A DNA stretch of 5,538 nucleotides from Rhodobacteraceae bacterium UBA3087 (GTDB lineage: Bacteria; Pseudomonadota; Alphaproteobacteria; Rhodobacterales; Rhodobacteraceae), in the NCBI GenBank assembly GCA_002367285.1, contig DFBF01000237.1:1-5538 (forward strand), written 5' to 3'. This document shows positions 4,802 through 5,538 of this stretch, piece by piece. Under the pieces are notes generated by a model. That model worked only from the letters and a program-made list of their open reading frames with translations, was not told the origin of the DNA and searched no databases. The position numbers were made by a program, and so were the translations under genes. Numbering within the stretch: the stretch's first letter is position 1; each line of letters begins with the position of its first letter.

Positions 4802-5538
4802 TTCTGCCGCCACCTTGATGTTCGTGCGCGCCTTGGCCAGGGCCGATGCTTCGGCCATGACTTCAGAGGCCCGTGCAATCGGGTTGGTCAGATAAAAGTC
4901 TTTGATCGCATTGATGAACGTCGCCTTGGCTGGTTTTTTCAGCGGCTCGCGGCTCCAGTCGTTTTCGGCGATCTGATCGACCTTGCCCAGATGCGGGATG
5001 GCTTCAACCAACGCACGGCGCAGGGCCGCCTGGCTGTCCCAGGGCTGGGTCGCGTCCAGCTCAGCGCTGAGTGCGCGCAGGATGGCCCAGTTTTCCTTGG
5101 CCTCGCCCACCGGGAAGGCCGCGCGCAGCGCCAGCTGAGGCCGCCCTTCTGTGTTGACGAACAACCCACCCTCTTCGGTGTAGGCCGCGCCCGGCAGGAT
5201 CACGTCGGCGCGGTGTGCACCGCGGTCCCCGTGGCTGCCCTGATAGATCACAAAAGCGCCTTTGCCGACTTCGACTTCGTCCGCGCCCAGGTTGTAAACC
5301 ACGTCGGCCCCGTCCATCGCAGCGGAGATGCCGCCTTCGGTGACACAGCCCACATCCATCGCGCCCACGCGCCCGGCGGCCGTGTGCAGCACCATGAATT
5401 TTGCACCCAGTATTGCGCTCAGCGCCATGGTTTGGCTCAGCACCGCTGTACCATTTTCACCGCGCAGCCCGCCTTGGCCCAGAATGACGATCGCGCCCTC
5501 TTTGGCCTCGGCCTCTTTCAGCAGTCGCATAAGAAAGC
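4799..5538 (-). CDS. nuoG: NADH-quinone oxidoreductase subunit G, C-terminal part (5' end outside window)
   Basis: This is the C-terminal 245 residues of the large Fe-S subunit of complex I, which sits in the cytoplasmic arm. In the family, the N-terminal part (not in the window) carries the Fe-S clusters. The part seen here belongs to the molybdopterin-oxidoreductase-like fold, which holds no cofactor in complex I. The frame is open to the right edge: two more codons (Phe, Leu) precede the ATG at 5530, so that ATG is internal and not the start. Family-typical blocks are VLHTAAGRVGAMDVG, VIYQGSHGDRGAHRADVILPG and GLFVNTEGRPQ, followed by the characteristic alphaproteobacterial tail FYLTNPIARASEVMAEASA. 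The TAA stop (4801-4799) shares one base with the ATG of the next gene (TAATG). The full protein is usually about 670-690 residues, so roughly a third is visible. Identification is firm. Confidence 0.96.
   Translation of the reverse strand, partial: FLMRLLKEAEAKEGAIVILGQGGLRGENGTAVLSQTMALSAILGAKFMVLHTAAGRVGAMDVGCVTEGGISAAMDGADVVYNLGADEVEVGKGAFVIYQGSHGDRGAHRADVILPGAAYTEEGGLFVNTEGRPQLALRAAFPVGEAKENWAILRALSAELDATQPWDSQAALRRALVEAIPHLGKVDQIAENDWSREPLKKPAKATFINAIKDFYLTNPIARASEVMAEASALAKARTNIKVAAE

Noticed and set aside
1..5538. Searched for promoters, tRNA/rRNA genes, insertion sequences, CRISPR arrays and attachment sites
   Set aside because: Nothing supportable was seen. The window is nearly wall-to-wall coding on one strand, with junctions too short to hold such elements except the 99-nt spacer.

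Overview
The window is an internal piece of a nuo (NADH:quinone oxidoreductase, respiratory complex I) operon. Every gene is on the minus strand, so transcription runs from high to low coordinates. The moderately high GC content points to an alphaproteobacterium of the Rhodobacteraceae/roseobacter type. So do the mitochondria-like NuoI and NuoH sequences (NuoH has DRKIWA rather than the gammaproteobacterial ERR form) and the presence of extra reading frames between nuo genes. The genus cannot be fixed from the sequence alone.

Layout in transcription order: nuoG (3' part, right edge to 4799), a small predicted lipoprotein (4799-4389), nuoH (4374-3337), nuoI (3333-2842), a carboxymuconolactone-decarboxylase-like (CMD-like) gene (2845-2438), nuoJ (2441-1827), a 99-nt spacer, nuoK (1727-1422), and nuoL (1416 to the left edge, 3' end missing). 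Genes touch or overlap (TAATG once, ATGA twice) or lie 3-14 nt apart; the only real spacer is nuoJ-nuoK. No promoter, convincing terminator, RNA gene, mobile element or CRISPR array is visible, as expected for the middle of a long polycistron.

The six nuo products belong to one machine. NuoG and NuoI carry Fe-S clusters in the peripheral arm. NuoH joins that arm to the membrane and helps form the quinone chamber. NuoJ, NuoK and NuoL are membrane-arm subunits of the proton-translocation path. The residues considered essential for NuoI, NuoK and NuoL are present, so this looks like a functional enzyme.

The two non-nuo genes are the parts worth a second look: the lipoprotein between nuoG and nuoH, and the cysteine-free CMD-fold protein between nuoI and nuoJ. 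Both are translationally coupled to complex I genes and neither has an assigned role that I can read from the sequence. The rest is ordinary conserved respiratory housekeeping, and I see no sign of a new multi-gene system.
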